A stretch of 64,000 bases of DNA, taken from contig NZ_JANAVY020000001.1 of the NCBI RefSeq assembly GCF_025195085.2, positions 124,001 through 188,000 on the forward strand, given 5' to 3'. Position 1 is the stretch's first letter; every line of letters starts with the position of its first letter. The position numbers and the translations under genes were made by a program. A model generated the notes under the pieces. That model was not told the origin of the DNA. It made no database searches and was given only the letters and a program-made list of their open reading frames with translations. This DNA comes from Vibrio intestinalis. GTDB taxonomy: Bacteria; Pseudomonadota; Gammaproteobacteria; Enterobacterales; Vibrionaceae. This document shows positions 56,829 through 64,000 of this stretch, one piece after another.

Positions 56829-57626
56829 ATGAATAAAACCAGAAAACAGCTTACAGTTTTGATTTCTAGCTTGCTTGCGACGGCATCTTGCCTCGCGGAG
56901 CCGATTAAACTGGATCTTTACACTCAAGAGTTCCCGCCTTTGCAAGTCAAAGTGGATGGGCAAGCTGAGGGATACACCATTAAGTTTGTTCAAGCTGTTA
57001 TTGAGGATGCCGCCAAGACTTTACCAATGGAAGTCAACTCGCTACGTTTTGCGCCTTGGAAACGTGCGATCAAAAACACCCAGCAACTTGAAAACGTTTT
57101 GTTATTTTCCATCTCTAGAACGCCAGAGCGTGAAGCCTTGTATCAATGGATAGGCGCGGTTTCGCCTTATGAAGTAGCAGTCTATCGTAAGTCAGAAGGC
57201 CCAAAGGTCTCTGTTACCAGCTTAAGTGAACTGTCGGAGTATCGATTTGCCGCGCAAACCGCAAGCTCATTTGAAGAGTTGATTAAAAGTGAGGGTTTTA
57301 GCCATATCATCCCGGTCAACAAGGGCAAAGAGGCGATCAAGCTGCTCAAGATGGATAGGGCGGATTTCGCTCCTATGGTAACGGCCAGTTTTCCTTATCG
57401 TATGGAGCAATATGGCTACAATCCGAGTGAGTTTGTTGAAGTGGCTAAAGTTGATAAGCTTTGTCAGCAACTGTGGTTAGTGACAGGGCATAATACCTCC
57501 AAAGAGGTTGTCGAAGCTTTAAACGCCAGTTTGAACAAGCTGAAAAACCAAGGCCTACTGCAACAGCTGATTGATGACTACCAACCTGACAGCCCAGTAA
57601 TGCAGAGCTACCGTAATCTCCGTTAG
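56829..57626 (+). CDS. Periplasmic amino acid-type solute-binding protein (SBP_bac_3)
   Basis: About 265 residues with signal peptide (cleavage near CLA-EP). Typical family 3 layout: LDLYTQEFPPLQVKVDGQAEGYTIKFVQAVIEDA, then LRFAPWKRAIKN, and a C-terminal LNKLKNQGLLQQLIDDY. No permease or ATPase gene is adjacent, so it may be a stand-alone sensor or scavenging protein. The ATG at 56829 gives the cleanest signal peptide; an upstream TTG at 56808 is possible. Confidence 0.82.
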   Translation: MNKTRKQLTVLISSLLATASCLAEPIKLDLYTQEFPPLQVKVDGQAEGYTIKFVQAVIEDAAKTLPMEVNSLRFAPWKRAIKNTQQLENVLLFSISRTPEREALYQWIGAVSPYEVAVYRKSEGPKVSVTSLSELSEYRFAAQTASSFEELIKSEGFSHIIPVNKGKEAIKLLKMDRADFAPMVTASFPYRMEQYGYNPSEFVEVAKVDKLCQQLWLVTGHNTSKEVVEALNASLNKLKNQGLLQQLIDDYQPDSPVMQSYRNLR

Positions 57627-57665
57627 CGTTAATTGATAGCAAGGTAATGACTTACTCGTCAGCCA

Positions 57666-59708
57666 TTAATTCTCAAGCTCGGCTTGTTTCTCGTTCACAC
57701 GGTAACAGCAGTGTTTAAAGCGCTCGATAAGCTGCGCTTCAGGTAGCGGTTTATCAAACAAATATCCTTGGAACTGGTCACAGCCAAGCTGTTTCAAGGT
57801 CGTCAGTTCGTCTTTATCCTCAACACCCTCTGCAATCACTTCAAGGTTCAGTTTTCTGGCTGTAATAATGATCGTATCGACGATCGCTTGATCGTTTTCA
57901 TCAAGATGCAATTGGGTGACAAACGAACGGTCAATTTTCAGCACATCCGCAGACAAATGCTTTAAATAGCGAAGCGAAGAGTAGCCCGTACCAAAGTCAT
58001 CAATAGAAATTTTAAGGCCATGCTGCTTAAGCTCGCTCATTTTAGCTACGGCACTTTCTACGTTCTCTAGTAACAAGTTCTCTGTAATTTCTAGCTCAAT
58101 GTTGTCACCGCTAATGTTAGCGCGCTTTAAGGCATCAACTATGTCACTGACGAACGAATGTTGGGCAAATTGCAATGGGCTGATATTGATCGCTAGGCGT
58201 TTGAACGAATGGGGTAATAAGCCACCACGCTGCCACTGGGCAAATTGACTAAACGCTTGGTTAATGATCCATTTGCCTATATTGATGATTTGTCCTGTCT
58301 CTTCTGCAACAGGCATAAATACCCCCGGTGGCAGTAGACCTTTGTCGGGGTGATTCCAGCGAATGAGCGCCTCAACACCAATGATTTCGTGCTTATCATT
58401 CACTTGAGGTTGATAGAACAGTTCTAGCTGCTGATTATCAAGCGCTTCATGCAACCCCTTTTCAGTTTCAAGAAACGAGGCCACTTGGGCTTGCATCTCG
58501 GTTTGGTAAAGCATCGATTGATTACGGCCATTGGCTTTGGCTTTGTACAGCGCGGTGTCCGCTTGTCTTAGCAAATCGACGCTGTTGGTGTCAGCATTGG
58601 GGAATAACGCAATACCAAGGCTAACAGTGCAGTAGAGGATATGACCATCGATATCATAGGGCTCGTTGTTGAGCGCGAGTAGGGCTTGCGCTTGGCGGTT
58701 AACCTCAGCAAAACTCGCTTTCGGTAACAAGATGGCAAATTCATCGCCGCCTAAGCGCGCGGCTGTCACATCTTGATTTACATTGGCTGATATTCGCTGT
58801 GCAATCGCCCGAACAAGGTTGTCACCTACGGTATGGCCGAGCGAGTCGTTAATGGTTTTAAAACGGTCTAAATCGACATAGATAAGCGCGCCAGTGTGGT
58901 TATGAGTGGTAGCATCGGTAATTGCAGGTTCTAACTTTTCTAAAAGTAAACTTCGATTGGCTAGGCCAGTCAGCTCATCATAATAGGCTAACTGATTTAA
59001 TTGGCGCTCTGCTAATTCGCGCTCTTGCCAAATGGTATGGAAGGTTTGAGTCAGCTTACCGAGCTCATTGTCTTCGAAGTGCTGAGGGGGTAATACATGA
59101 GAGCCTTTTTTCAGTGAGCTAACCCAGTCAATCAATAGCACCAAGGGTTTAGACAGCTTGTTGTAGAAGAAAATCAGCAAAATGGATGCAAGCAGTACAT
59201 TTCGCAGCAGGTCAAACAACAAGATCTGGCTCGATTCAGCGACGAATTGACGTGCGATTTCTTGACCATCGACAGTTAAAGTCAACGTACCAACAACGGT
59301 GTTTGAGTTTGGTTGGTGTAGTACCGTTGAATAGGTCGATTCAGCGGGTATGAAATATTGGGACAAATGGTGATAGAAGGCATTGCGCTTATTTGATGGT
59401 AGAGACTGCTCAGCAAGAACATCACCAAAATCATCAATGATCCTCACCTTGTTGATCGTATCGTCCATCATTAGGCTAGTGGCAACTTGCTCTGCCAGTT
59501 CAGCATTTAAATGATACGCCGCGAGGCTAGCATTTGAGTATCCTTGCAGTAGCTCAAAGCGATAGCGCTGCTCGATGTTCTGCTGTTCTTGATGCATGCT
59601 CATCAAAATTTGGTAGAAGCTAAAACACAAACCTAAAGTGACCGAAACTAAAAATACGGTTTTGGCTTGGCGAACGGCGAGAGAATTGGTCTTTTGATTG
59701 TTGAGCAT
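57666..59708 (-). CDS. GGDEF-EAL protein with periplasmic sensor
   Basis: 680 residues. Helix ~16-36, periplasmic domain ~40-160, helix ~165-182, HAMP-like linker, then a GGDEF domain (intact motif at 320-324) and an EAL domain (EAL at 446-448, plus DDFGTGYSSL and DQFQGYLF). Both catalytic motifs are intact, so it may make or break c-di-GMP. No RxxD inhibitory site is seen five residues before GGDEF. It may influence the syp circuit via c-di-GMP, which is inference. Confidence 0.92.
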   Translation of the reverse strand: MLNNQKTNSLAVRQAKTVFLVSVTLGLCFSFYQILMSMHQEQQNIEQRYRFELLQGYSNASLAAYHLNAELAEQVATSLMMDDTINKVRIIDDFGDVLAEQSLPSNKRNAFYHHLSQYFIPAESTYSTVLHQPNSNTVVGTLTLTVDGQEIARQFVAESSQILLFDLLRNVLLASILLIFFYNKLSKPLVLLIDWVSSLKKGSHVLPPQHFEDNELGKLTQTFHTIWQERELAERQLNQLAYYDELTGLANRSLLLEKLEPAITDATTHNHTGALIYVDLDRFKTINDSLGHTVGDNLVRAIAQRISANVNQDVTAARLGGDEFAILLPKASFAEVNRQAQALLALNNEPYDIDGHILYCTVSLGIALFPNADTNSVDLLRQADTALYKAKANGRNQSMLYQTEMQAQVASFLETEKGLHEALDNQQLELFYQPQVNDKHEIIGVEALIRWNHPDKGLLPPGVFMPVAEETGQIINIGKWIINQAFSQFAQWQRGGLLPHSFKRLAINISPLQFAQHSFVSDIVDALKRANISGDNIELEITENLLLENVESAVAKMSELKQHGLKISIDDFGTGYSSLRYLKHLSADVLKIDRSFVTQLHLDENDQAIVDTIIITARKLNLEVIAEGVEDKDELTTLKQLGCDQFQGYLFDKPLPEAQLIERFKHCCYRVNEKQAELEN

Positions 59709-59950
59709 TGCAGAGCCCCCTGATGATGGTCATCGAAGCCACTGGTTTTTGATATGAGTGCTTTGCGCTAAACAGGAGATTGTTTGCAGCTAAAAACACT
59801 AAACCATGCATCTTTTATGTGACATCGTTCTTTATACCAATTTAAGCAAATCAATGGTATAGCGCGGCATGATAGCCATCACATTCATTAGAGAAATAGT
59901 GTAGCGGTAAGACAATTTCTCGTATGTCAGTATTCAACAGCCCAATAAAT

Positions 59951-59977
59951 CAAAGCGGGAAGCATACGCTTCCCGCT
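59951..59977 (-). terminator. Terminator of the HBM chemoreceptor
   Basis: Stem AGCGGGAAGC/GCTTCCCGCT with loop ATAC; the minus strand then reads TTTGATTTATT. It lies 24 bases after the stop. The rest of the 292-bp gap to the GGDEF-EAL gene (59709-60000) shows nothing else. Confidence 0.8.
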
Positions 59978-60000
59978 CTAAGTACGTTTTGCCAATTCGA

Positions 60001-61884
60001 TTAGTAACGGAACTGAGCCACAATTGCATCAAGCTTTAAGCTCACTTGGCTAACTTGTTCGCTGCATTTCACTGAGCCCGTCACTTCGCGGTGAGTATCA
60101 ATCGCTAACTCAGCGATTTGGGTAATGTTTCGATCGATTTCATTAGAGACCATGGATTGCTGCTCTGACGCGGTAGCAATCTGAGCATTCATATTGAACA
60201 AGTCCTCAATTTGCTGATTGACGCTATCTATCGCATCCACCACCAATTGAGTGTTCTCTTTGGTGGCTTCAGCTTGTACCTGGCTCTCTGCCATTAAACT
60301 GACCGTTTTGTGGATTCTATCGGTTAAGTTGCCGATGGTGGTTTCAATCTGACGGGTAGAGTTGTCAGTTTTCATAGACAGGTCTCGTACTTCATCAGCC
60401 ACTACCGCAAAGCCTCGTCCATATTCACCTGCACGGGCGGCTTCAATAGCAGCATTCAGTGCGAGTAGGTTAGTTTGCTCTGCAATGCCTTGTATGGTTG
60501 AAATCACCGAGTTGATTTCGCGGCTCTGTTCTTCCAACTGCTCAATCAGCGTTTGTGAGTTGGCGATATCATTGGCGAGGTTTTGCATACTGGAACTTGC
60601 AGTATGCGTAATATCAAGCGCCTTGTGAGATTCTTCCTTCATCCGCGAGGCATTACTCGCTGCATGTTCAATATTCGAAGTGATCTCATTGCTGGTTTGT
60701 ACCAGTTGATTGACTGCGGTCGCGACTGATTCAGATTCAATCTTTTGCTGCTCCGCGTTATTCATACTTTTCGATGCGGCTTGCTCGGAGCTACATGAGC
60801 TCTCGGTTAAAACATTCTTCACATTGGCGACGTCTTTGATTAATCCATGCAACTTGCCCATAAAGGTATCAAAAGAGTTGGCGAGCTGGGCAAGCTCATC
60901 GTTGCCATTGGCATTCATACGCGCGGTCAAGTCGCCTGTGCCGCTGGCGATATCACGCATCATAGAGTTAATGTCTTGAATACGGCGAATCACACTTTTA
61001 CCGATAATCATCAATAAGGCTGAAATAATAATCGCGAGCAGTGCGCCAAACAGATGCAGCTGATTCTTCACACTGTCAGAAGCAGCGACAATCGCGATCT
61101 CTAACTCACCTTGCAGTAGTAAGATCTCTTCTTCTGTTGTGTGAACAGTAGAACGTAGCTCGCCCCGTAGACCTTCGTTTTGCGTTAGCCCTAATACAAT
61201 GTTGGCTTCAAACAGAGAGACGACTGCATCTTGATACTCTTGAAAGGCGATAGGCGCGGCATAGCCATACTGCTGCTGAAAAGCCTGCAAAGCTTGTGAG
61301 AACGAAAGCTCGTTTTGTTCTGAGGTATAAGCGATGTATTGGAAATCTTTCTCTAGCAGCTCAGACAAGGCGACTTTGGCGCTTAAATCATTCATGCTAA
61401 TTACGCGTTGCTTAAGTTGGTCACGCGCATAAGAGAGTTTGTTGATTAATGACACGCCACTTTGCTTAGAGTCGATGTATTCGACTTGCTTAACCACCTG
61501 CTCAAACTTTTCATGGTACTGCTGCAAAGTGGAAGAGATAACACTCATGCGGCCATCAAGTGGCAGGCCATTGTCTTCGATGGTGGCATTCAAACCCGCC
61601 AGACGAGCAATGAGTTTATCGTAAGTGCCGTTGAATTTGTCGTGGTACTTCGTATCGTGGCGAGCAAGGAAGTCTTTTTCATGTCGGCGCAAGGTGAGCA
61701 AATCAACCTCAGAGGCCATATTCTCGACCGATGCGACTTCTAACCGGTGCAAGTTATCCAAACTGACTTGTTCGAAAATCCCGTAAAAGATGACCCCGAC
61801 GATCAATACGGCATTAATTGAAAGCAATTTTGCGCGAATACTGAGCCCTTGAAAAGCTCCTGAAGACTTTGGTGACTCGACCAT
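60001..61884 (-). CDS. Methyl-accepting chemotaxis protein with HBM sensor
   Basis: 627 residues. Helix ~20-40, then a long helical periplasmic domain with [24 protein letters not shown], the hallmark of helical bimodular (HBM) sensors such as McpS that bind organic acids. Helix ~275-295, HAMP, signalling tip [35 protein letters not shown]. The ATG at 61884 has GAGGA eight bases upstream; a GTG at 61890 is too close. Confidence 0.92.
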   Translation of the reverse strand: MVESPKSSGAFQGLSIRAKLLSINAVLIVGVIFYGIFEQVSLDNLHRLEVASVENMASEVDLLTLRRHEKDFLARHDTKYHDKFNGTYDKLIARLAGLNATIEDNGLPLDGRMSVISSTLQQYHEKFEQVVKQVEYIDSKQSGVSLINKLSYARDQLKQRVISMNDLSAKVALSELLEKDFQYIAYTSEQNELSFSQALQAFQQQYGYAAPIAFQEYQDAVVSLFEANIVLGLTQNEGLRGELRSTVHTTEEEILLLQGELEIAIVAASDSVKNQLHLFGALLAIIISALLMIIGKSVIRRIQDINSMMRDIASGTGDLTARMNANGNDELAQLANSFDTFMGKLHGLIKDVANVKNVLTESSCSSEQAASKSMNNAEQQKIESESVATAVNQLVQTSNEITSNIEHAASNASRMKEESHKALDITHTASSSMQNLANDIANSQTLIEQLEEQSREINSVISTIQGIAEQTNLLALNAAIEAARAGEYGRGFAVVADEVRDLSMKTDNSTRQIETTIGNLTDRIHKTVSLMAESQVQAEATKENTQLVVDAIDSVNQQIEDLFNMNAQIATASEQQSMVSNEIDRNITQIAELAIDTHREVTGSVKCSEQVSQVSLKLDAIVAQFRY

Positions 61885-62013
61885 GAGCACATTCCTCTAG
61901 CTGATGACGTGGATGTTATTAACCGCTTTATTATTTCAATGACTAATTTTTGTGATGCGGATATTAAACTAATAGCATTAGAGGAAGGTTTTGCAACCAT
62001 GAGAATGGATTAT

Positions 62014-62038
62014 AAAGCCCTAAATTTATTAGGGCTTT
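62014..62038 (-). terminator. Terminator of fdhD
   Basis: 10-bp stem AAAGCCCTAA/TTAGGGCTTT with a five-base loop on the minus strand, just 9 bases after the stop. Confidence 0.75.
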
Positions 62039-62046
62039 GGAGGGAT

Positions 62047-62871
62047 TTACTGCTGACCTTTAACGTCAAACTTAATTTTTTCAGCGCCAGTAAACACTTG
62101 GAAGCGGAGGCCTTTGGCGCGAGCAATGGTTGTTATGCCGAATTTTTTTGCTAAATCTAGGCCCATTTGTGTCACGCCAGAGCGAGAAAGCAGCACAGGA
62201 ATACCCATTTGCGCCACTTTTATCACCATTTCAGAAGTCAGACGACCAGTGGTGTAGAAGATTTTATCTTCACCAGACTTTTCATTTAGCCACATTTCTC
62301 CGGCTAGTGTGTCTACTGCATTATGGCGACCAACATCTTCAACAAACGAAAGCACTTGGTCATCTTTACAAATCGCGCAGCCATGCACCGCACCCGCTTT
62401 TTTGTAAGTATCATTGAAATGAGTCAATGCTTCTAATGCGGCATAGATTTGTGATTGCTTAAGAGGCGTTTGAGGTACTTGATAGTTTTCAAGTTGCTTC
62501 ATTACATTGCCATACATGGTGCCTTGTCCACAGCCGGACGTGACCGTTTTTTTCTTCAGCGCACCTTCAATATGCTCAGTGTTCTCTTTGGTAATGACCG
62601 CAGCAGTGTGGGTTTGCCAATCAATAATGACCGACTCTAAAGCAGACGGATCAGACAGGAAGCTTTGGTTTTTTAGATAGCCAAGCACTAACGACTCAGG
62701 GCGAGAACCTAACGTCATCAAGGTTACGACTTCTCTCCAGTTCAACATCACGGTAAGAGGGCGCTCGCAAGCAATCTGCTTAGTCAGCTTTTCCCCGTAC
62801 TCATCGAATACTTCGACTTCTATAGTCTGTAATGGGTTTTCACTGGTTTTAATTATATTGGCTTTAACCAC
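62047..62871 (-). CDS. fdhD: FdhD, formate dehydrogenase accessory sulfurtransferase
   Basis: 274 residues of the FdhD family: EVVTLMTLGSRPESLVLGYL, FTVTSGCGQGT-like loop, SFVEDVGRHNAVDTLAGEMW, TGRLTSEMVIKVAQMGIPVLLSRSGVT. FdhD moves sulfur from IscS onto the molybdenum or tungsten centre of formate dehydrogenase. The loop that in E. coli has two Cys (CGxCG) here shows one (Cys114); a CAIC pair lies further on. Divergent from the DUF3305 gene. A candidate sigma-54 element precedes it. Confidence 0.9.
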   Translation of the reverse strand: MVKANIIKTSENPLQTIEVEVFDEYGEKLTKQIACERPLTVMLNWREVVTLMTLGSRPESLVLGYLKNQSFLSDPSALESVIIDWQTHTAAVITKENTEHIEGALKKKTVTSGCGQGTMYGNVMKQLENYQVPQTPLKQSQIYAALEALTHFNDTYKKAGAVHGCAICKDDQVLSFVEDVGRHNAVDTLAGEMWLNEKSGEDKIFYTTGRLTSEMVIKVAQMGIPVLLSRSGVTQMGLDLAKKFGITTIARAKGLRFQVFTGAEKIKFDVKGQQ

Positions 62872-62946
62872 GAGTGTTCCTATTGGTTTGTTATTGGCTC
62901 TACACGTTCAACACAAGCGAAGTGTCTTACTCTTGAATAGCTCTAA

Positions 62947-62961
62947 GCAATTAGTGTTCCA
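62947..62961 (-). promoter_or_regulatory. Candidate sigma-54 promoter of fdhD
   Basis: Minus strand TGGAACACTAATTGC, right GG/GC spacing and -12 box, one base off in the -24 (A for C). The start codon is ~76 bp downstream. No convincing copy of the 46701 repeat is upstream, so this is tentative. Confidence 0.45.
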
Positions 62962-63075
62962 ATTAAACTATTGAGTTTCAAAGGCGCTTTACGCCATTTC
63001 AAAACGAATTATCTTAATACTTAGATTAGGGAACAGTTATTGCTTAGACTGAGTATAACGAAAAGTAGGTGACTC

Positions 63076-63534
63076 ATGACCAATAATAACCAACAAACCA
63101 TCCCACTTAGCAAAAATGAACAGATATGGCCCATTGAGTGCGATATCGTAAGCAATGAAATCAAAACCGGTATTTGGACCACCACGCAAAAGCAGTTGCA
63201 AGGCTTTGATTTAAATCCTGAAGCGCACACTGATCGCCTAGCGCTGCTACAACTTCACCTAGATGAGCGCACGGATTACCGTTTCAATTTAAGCTCACTG
63301 CAACCTAAGCTGTTTGTTGTACTAGATAATTTAGAAGACGAAATCAACGTAGTGGCTCTAACAGCATCACAAAGCGTTGCTGGACAATATATGGATGGCG
63401 ACTATTTGGTACTGTCTAACGACATGCCATTGCCTGTACAAGCTTGGATGGAAGCTTTTATTGGCCGACATGGTGAGTTATTAGAGCAGCGCCGTAAAAA
63501 ACGTAAAGGGGCAGGTAGAGCCAGTGGCAACTAG
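63076..63534 (+). CDS. DUF3305 family protein of the formate dehydrogenase cluster
   Basis: 152 residues, soluble, beginning WPIECDIVSNEIKTGIWTTTQKQLQGF and ending in a basic tail (RRKKRKGAGRASGN). It matches the DUF3305 family that sits ahead of formate dehydrogenase genes in many Proteobacteria. SD AGTAGGTG lies just before the ATG. It overlaps the next gene by 11 bases. Function unknown, probably assembly. Confidence 0.82.
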   Translation: MTNNNQQTIPLSKNEQIWPIECDIVSNEIKTGIWTTTQKQLQGFDLNPEAHTDRLALLQLHLDERTDYRFNLSSLQPKLFVVLDNLEDEINVVALTASQSVAGQYMDGDYLVLSNDMPLPVQAWMEAFIGRHGELLEQRRKKRKGAGRASGN

Positions 63535-64000
63535 TTTTTTATCCCGATGGTCAAAGCGAAAATTAGACCAAAACGATCAGCTTGAAAGCGAGCAACCTGT
63601 TGAAGAAGAGGTCGTAATTGCCCCTAATGATAATAACGATAGCCCTCAGGAAACGGCTGACAGTCAGAGTAGTGTAGGGTTAGCACAAACAGAAGCGGAC
63701 CAATCAGATGAGGAGCAACAGGCGACACTGGGCTCAGCGCTCAGTTCTGATGCCGAGAAACATCTGAAGAAAATGGCGATGCGTAAACTGTTTATGTCTG
63801 AATTCAATCAAGTGGATGCGCTAAATGATTATGATCACGACTACAGCCAAGTGAAGTCCCTCTCTTCTGAGATAGCTGGCCAATTAAGGGATTGGGTGAA
63901 AAACGTAGATGATACTGAGGCAAAAGAAGCGCAAGAAAACCCAGTAGAAATAAGTGATGCAGACTCCAGTCCTAACGAAGAAAGTACTACGACGTCTAGC
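63524..64000 (+). CDS. DUF3306 family protein, partial at the window end
   Basis: Open from a GTG at 63524 with AGGTAG upstream, running off the end (159 codons seen). It starts VATSFLSRWSKRKLDQ, is very acidic and low in complexity (residues ~20-70), and holds MAMRKLFMSEFNQVDALNDYDHDYS, as in DUF3306 proteins paired with DUF3305 in formate dehydrogenase loci. The 11-base overlap indicates translational coupling. Function unknown. Confidence 0.8.
   Translation, partial: MATSFLSRWSKRKLDQNDQLESEQPVEEEVVIAPNDNNDSPQETADSQSSVGLAQTEADQSDEEQQATLGSALSSDAEKHLKKMAMRKLFMSEFNQVDALNDYDHDYSQVKSLSSEIAGQLRDWVKNVDDTEAKEAQENPVEISDADSSPNEESTTTSS

Noticed and set aside
62884..62898. Sigma-54-like element on the plus strand before the DUF3305 gene
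   Set aside because: TGGTTTGTTATTGGC has the right GG/GC spacing, but the -24 is poor and the element is ~180 bp from the gene, so chance is likely in AT-rich DNA.
1..64000. CRISPR arrays, insertion sequences, integrons, prophage genes or a defence island
   Set aside because: No regularly spaced repeats, transposase, integrase or phage structural genes were recognised anywhere in the window.

Overview
The window is Gammaproteobacterial chromosomal DNA that looks like a Vibrio. The evidence is gene order: norM divergent from ribE, a complete syp-type polysaccharide locus, a tungstate/molybdenum cofactor operon opposite a sigma-54 two-component pair, and the Vibrio-typical families DUF2860, DUF2960, DUF3080 and DUF3802. 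The species was not determined. No insertion sequence, prophage, integron or CRISPR array was seen, and all large genes are intact except the two cut by the window edges.

Layout. 1-7.9 kb: the C-terminal end of a large type I-secreted VWA/RTX protein, a POT-family peptide transporter, a glycine betaine-type binding protein and a large HD-GYP receptor. 7.96-8.15 kb: two identical tRNA-Val(GAC) genes. 8.3-27.3 kb: one long minus-strand locus whose products match, in order, SypA-B-C-D, a small HPt protein, then SypG-H-I-J-K-L-M-N-O-P-Q-R of Vibrio fischeri. It encodes regulation, export, glycosyl transfer, flipping, polymerisation and chain-length control of a biofilm exopolysaccharide. The sypE and sypF genes are not there; a LuxU-like HPt protein occupies their place. 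27.6-41.8 kb: ordinary core genes (secreted DNA ligase, norM, ribE, fructosamine kinase, NlpC/P60 protein, tapT, nagK) and two chemoreceptors. 41.9-50.3 kb: mobB/moeA-mobA-tupC-tupB-tupA, divergent from a sigma-54 response regulator and histidine kinase. 50.4-61.9 kb: an MscS channel paired with an unfamiliar membrane P-loop protein, an outer-membrane protein, an ABC-F ATPase, a solute-binding protein, a GGDEF-EAL protein and a chemoreceptor. 62-64 kb: fdhD and the first genes (DUF3305, DUF3306) of what is probably a formate dehydrogenase cluster.

How it fits together. The strongest original observation is regulatory. Four near-identical 15-bp palindromes (TTCTCA-N3-TGAGAA type) lie upstream of sypA, sypI, sypM and sypP. 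Each is paired with a sigma-54 -24/-12 element at 71, 71, 61 and 60 bp, i.e. two distances one helical turn apart. This wires the whole locus to the LuxO-like activator SypG encoded inside it, probably fed by the adjacent LuxU-like HPt protein. A second sigma-54 circuit sits between tupA and the response regulator gene: two back-to-back -24/-12 promoters share one -12 box, with an inverted repeat 72 bp upstream of the tupA-facing one. Tungstate uptake, cofactor synthesis, FdhD and the formate dehydrogenase genes form one functional theme (Mo/W-enzyme maturation), although about 12 kb of unrelated genes separates the two halves.
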